From Saliterribacillus persicus (lineage in GTDB: Bacteria > Bacillota > Bacilli > Bacillales > Amphibacillaceae), in the NCBI RefSeq assembly GCF_003337485.1, contig NZ_QPJJ01000002.1, positions 1 to 64,000 of the forward strand: a DNA stretch of 64,000 bases, written 5' to 3'. The position numbers were made by a program, and so were the translations under genes. Below the pieces are notes generated by a model. The model was not told where the DNA came from and did not search any database. It saw only the letters and a list, made by a program, of their open reading frames with translations. Of this stretch, positions 63,934 to 64,000 are shown piece by piece (the stretch's first letter is position 1; each line of letters opens with the position of its first letter).

Positions 63934-64000
63934 GTGATATTTTTTGATATAGATGGAACTTTACTTGACCATGAAGAAGCAGAAAAAATGGCAGCTATCG
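63934..64000 (+). CDS. HAD-superfamily phosphatase, 5' end only
   Basis: The gene runs off the window. GTG at 63934 follows GGGAGAG and the peptide reads MIFFDIDGTLLDHEEAEKMA, containing the DxDGT nucleophile motif I of haloacid dehalogenase-type hydrolases. An ATG at 63910 is in frame but its ribosome binding site is weaker. Substrate unknown. Confidence 0.75.
   Translation, partial: MIFFDIDGTLLDHEEAEKMAAI

Overview
The window looks like a chromosomal stretch from a low-GC Gram-positive bacterium of the Bacillaceae, possibly a moderately halophilic genus. The evidence is AT-rich DNA, AGGAGG-type ribosome binding sites with frequent TTG and GTG starts, acidic surface lipoproteins, CcpA-type cre sites, AraR-type operators, and gene sets that parallel the Bacillus yes/yte/lpl and ara/abn/abf regions. 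No rRNA, tRNA, CRISPR array, transposase or phage gene was found. Genus assignment is inference only.

Region 1 (about 120-19664) is a pectin / rhamnogalacturonan catabolic block on the minus strand. In transcription order it has a binding lipoprotein, two permeases, an unrecognised 365-residue protein, an MFS transporter, KdgF, GH28, GH43, GH105, a rhamnogalacturonan acetylesterase, KdgA, KdgK, KduI and KduD. After a terminator come a sugar isomerase/epimerase-like TIM-barrel protein and LarC2. A divergent plus-strand pair, a YesL-type membrane protein and a large membrane-anchored AraC-type regulator (YesS-like), probably controls it. The glycosidases lack signal peptides, so oligosaccharides are likely imported and then degraded inside the cell to KDG, pyruvate and glyceraldehyde-3-phosphate.

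Region 2 (19986-43665) begins with LarC1, the other half of the split nickel-pincer cofactor protein, about 19 kb from LarC2. An arabinan / arabino-oligosaccharide regulon follows: two ABC importers without ATPases, two YesL proteins, two GH51 arabinofuranosidases, a GH27 enzyme (possibly a beta-L-arabinopyranosidase), AraM, two AraR paralogues, and araD-araB-araA. At least nine AraR-like boxes and several cre sites lie in its promoters.

Region 3 (43899-64000) is more ordinary. It holds a YhdH-type oxidoreductase, PurU, the argCJBD operon, a fumarylacetoacetase-family protein, a polar amino acid ABC importer, an AEC permease, an MFS transporter, a MarR-controlled DrrAB-like ABC exporter, a CAP-domain lipoprotein, two GNAT acetyltransferases, a methyltransferase-like protein, a 41-residue membrane peptide gene, an Asp/Glu racemase-family protein, small membrane proteins, and the 5' end of a HAD phosphatase gene.

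The features most worth following up are the split larC flanking a sugar-acid pathway, the arrays of short motifs repeated every 20-21 bp in two promoter-position gaps, a recurring AAATAATCATT motif around the pectin importer, the unknown 365-residue protein inside the pectin operon, and a dispersed hairpin repeat.
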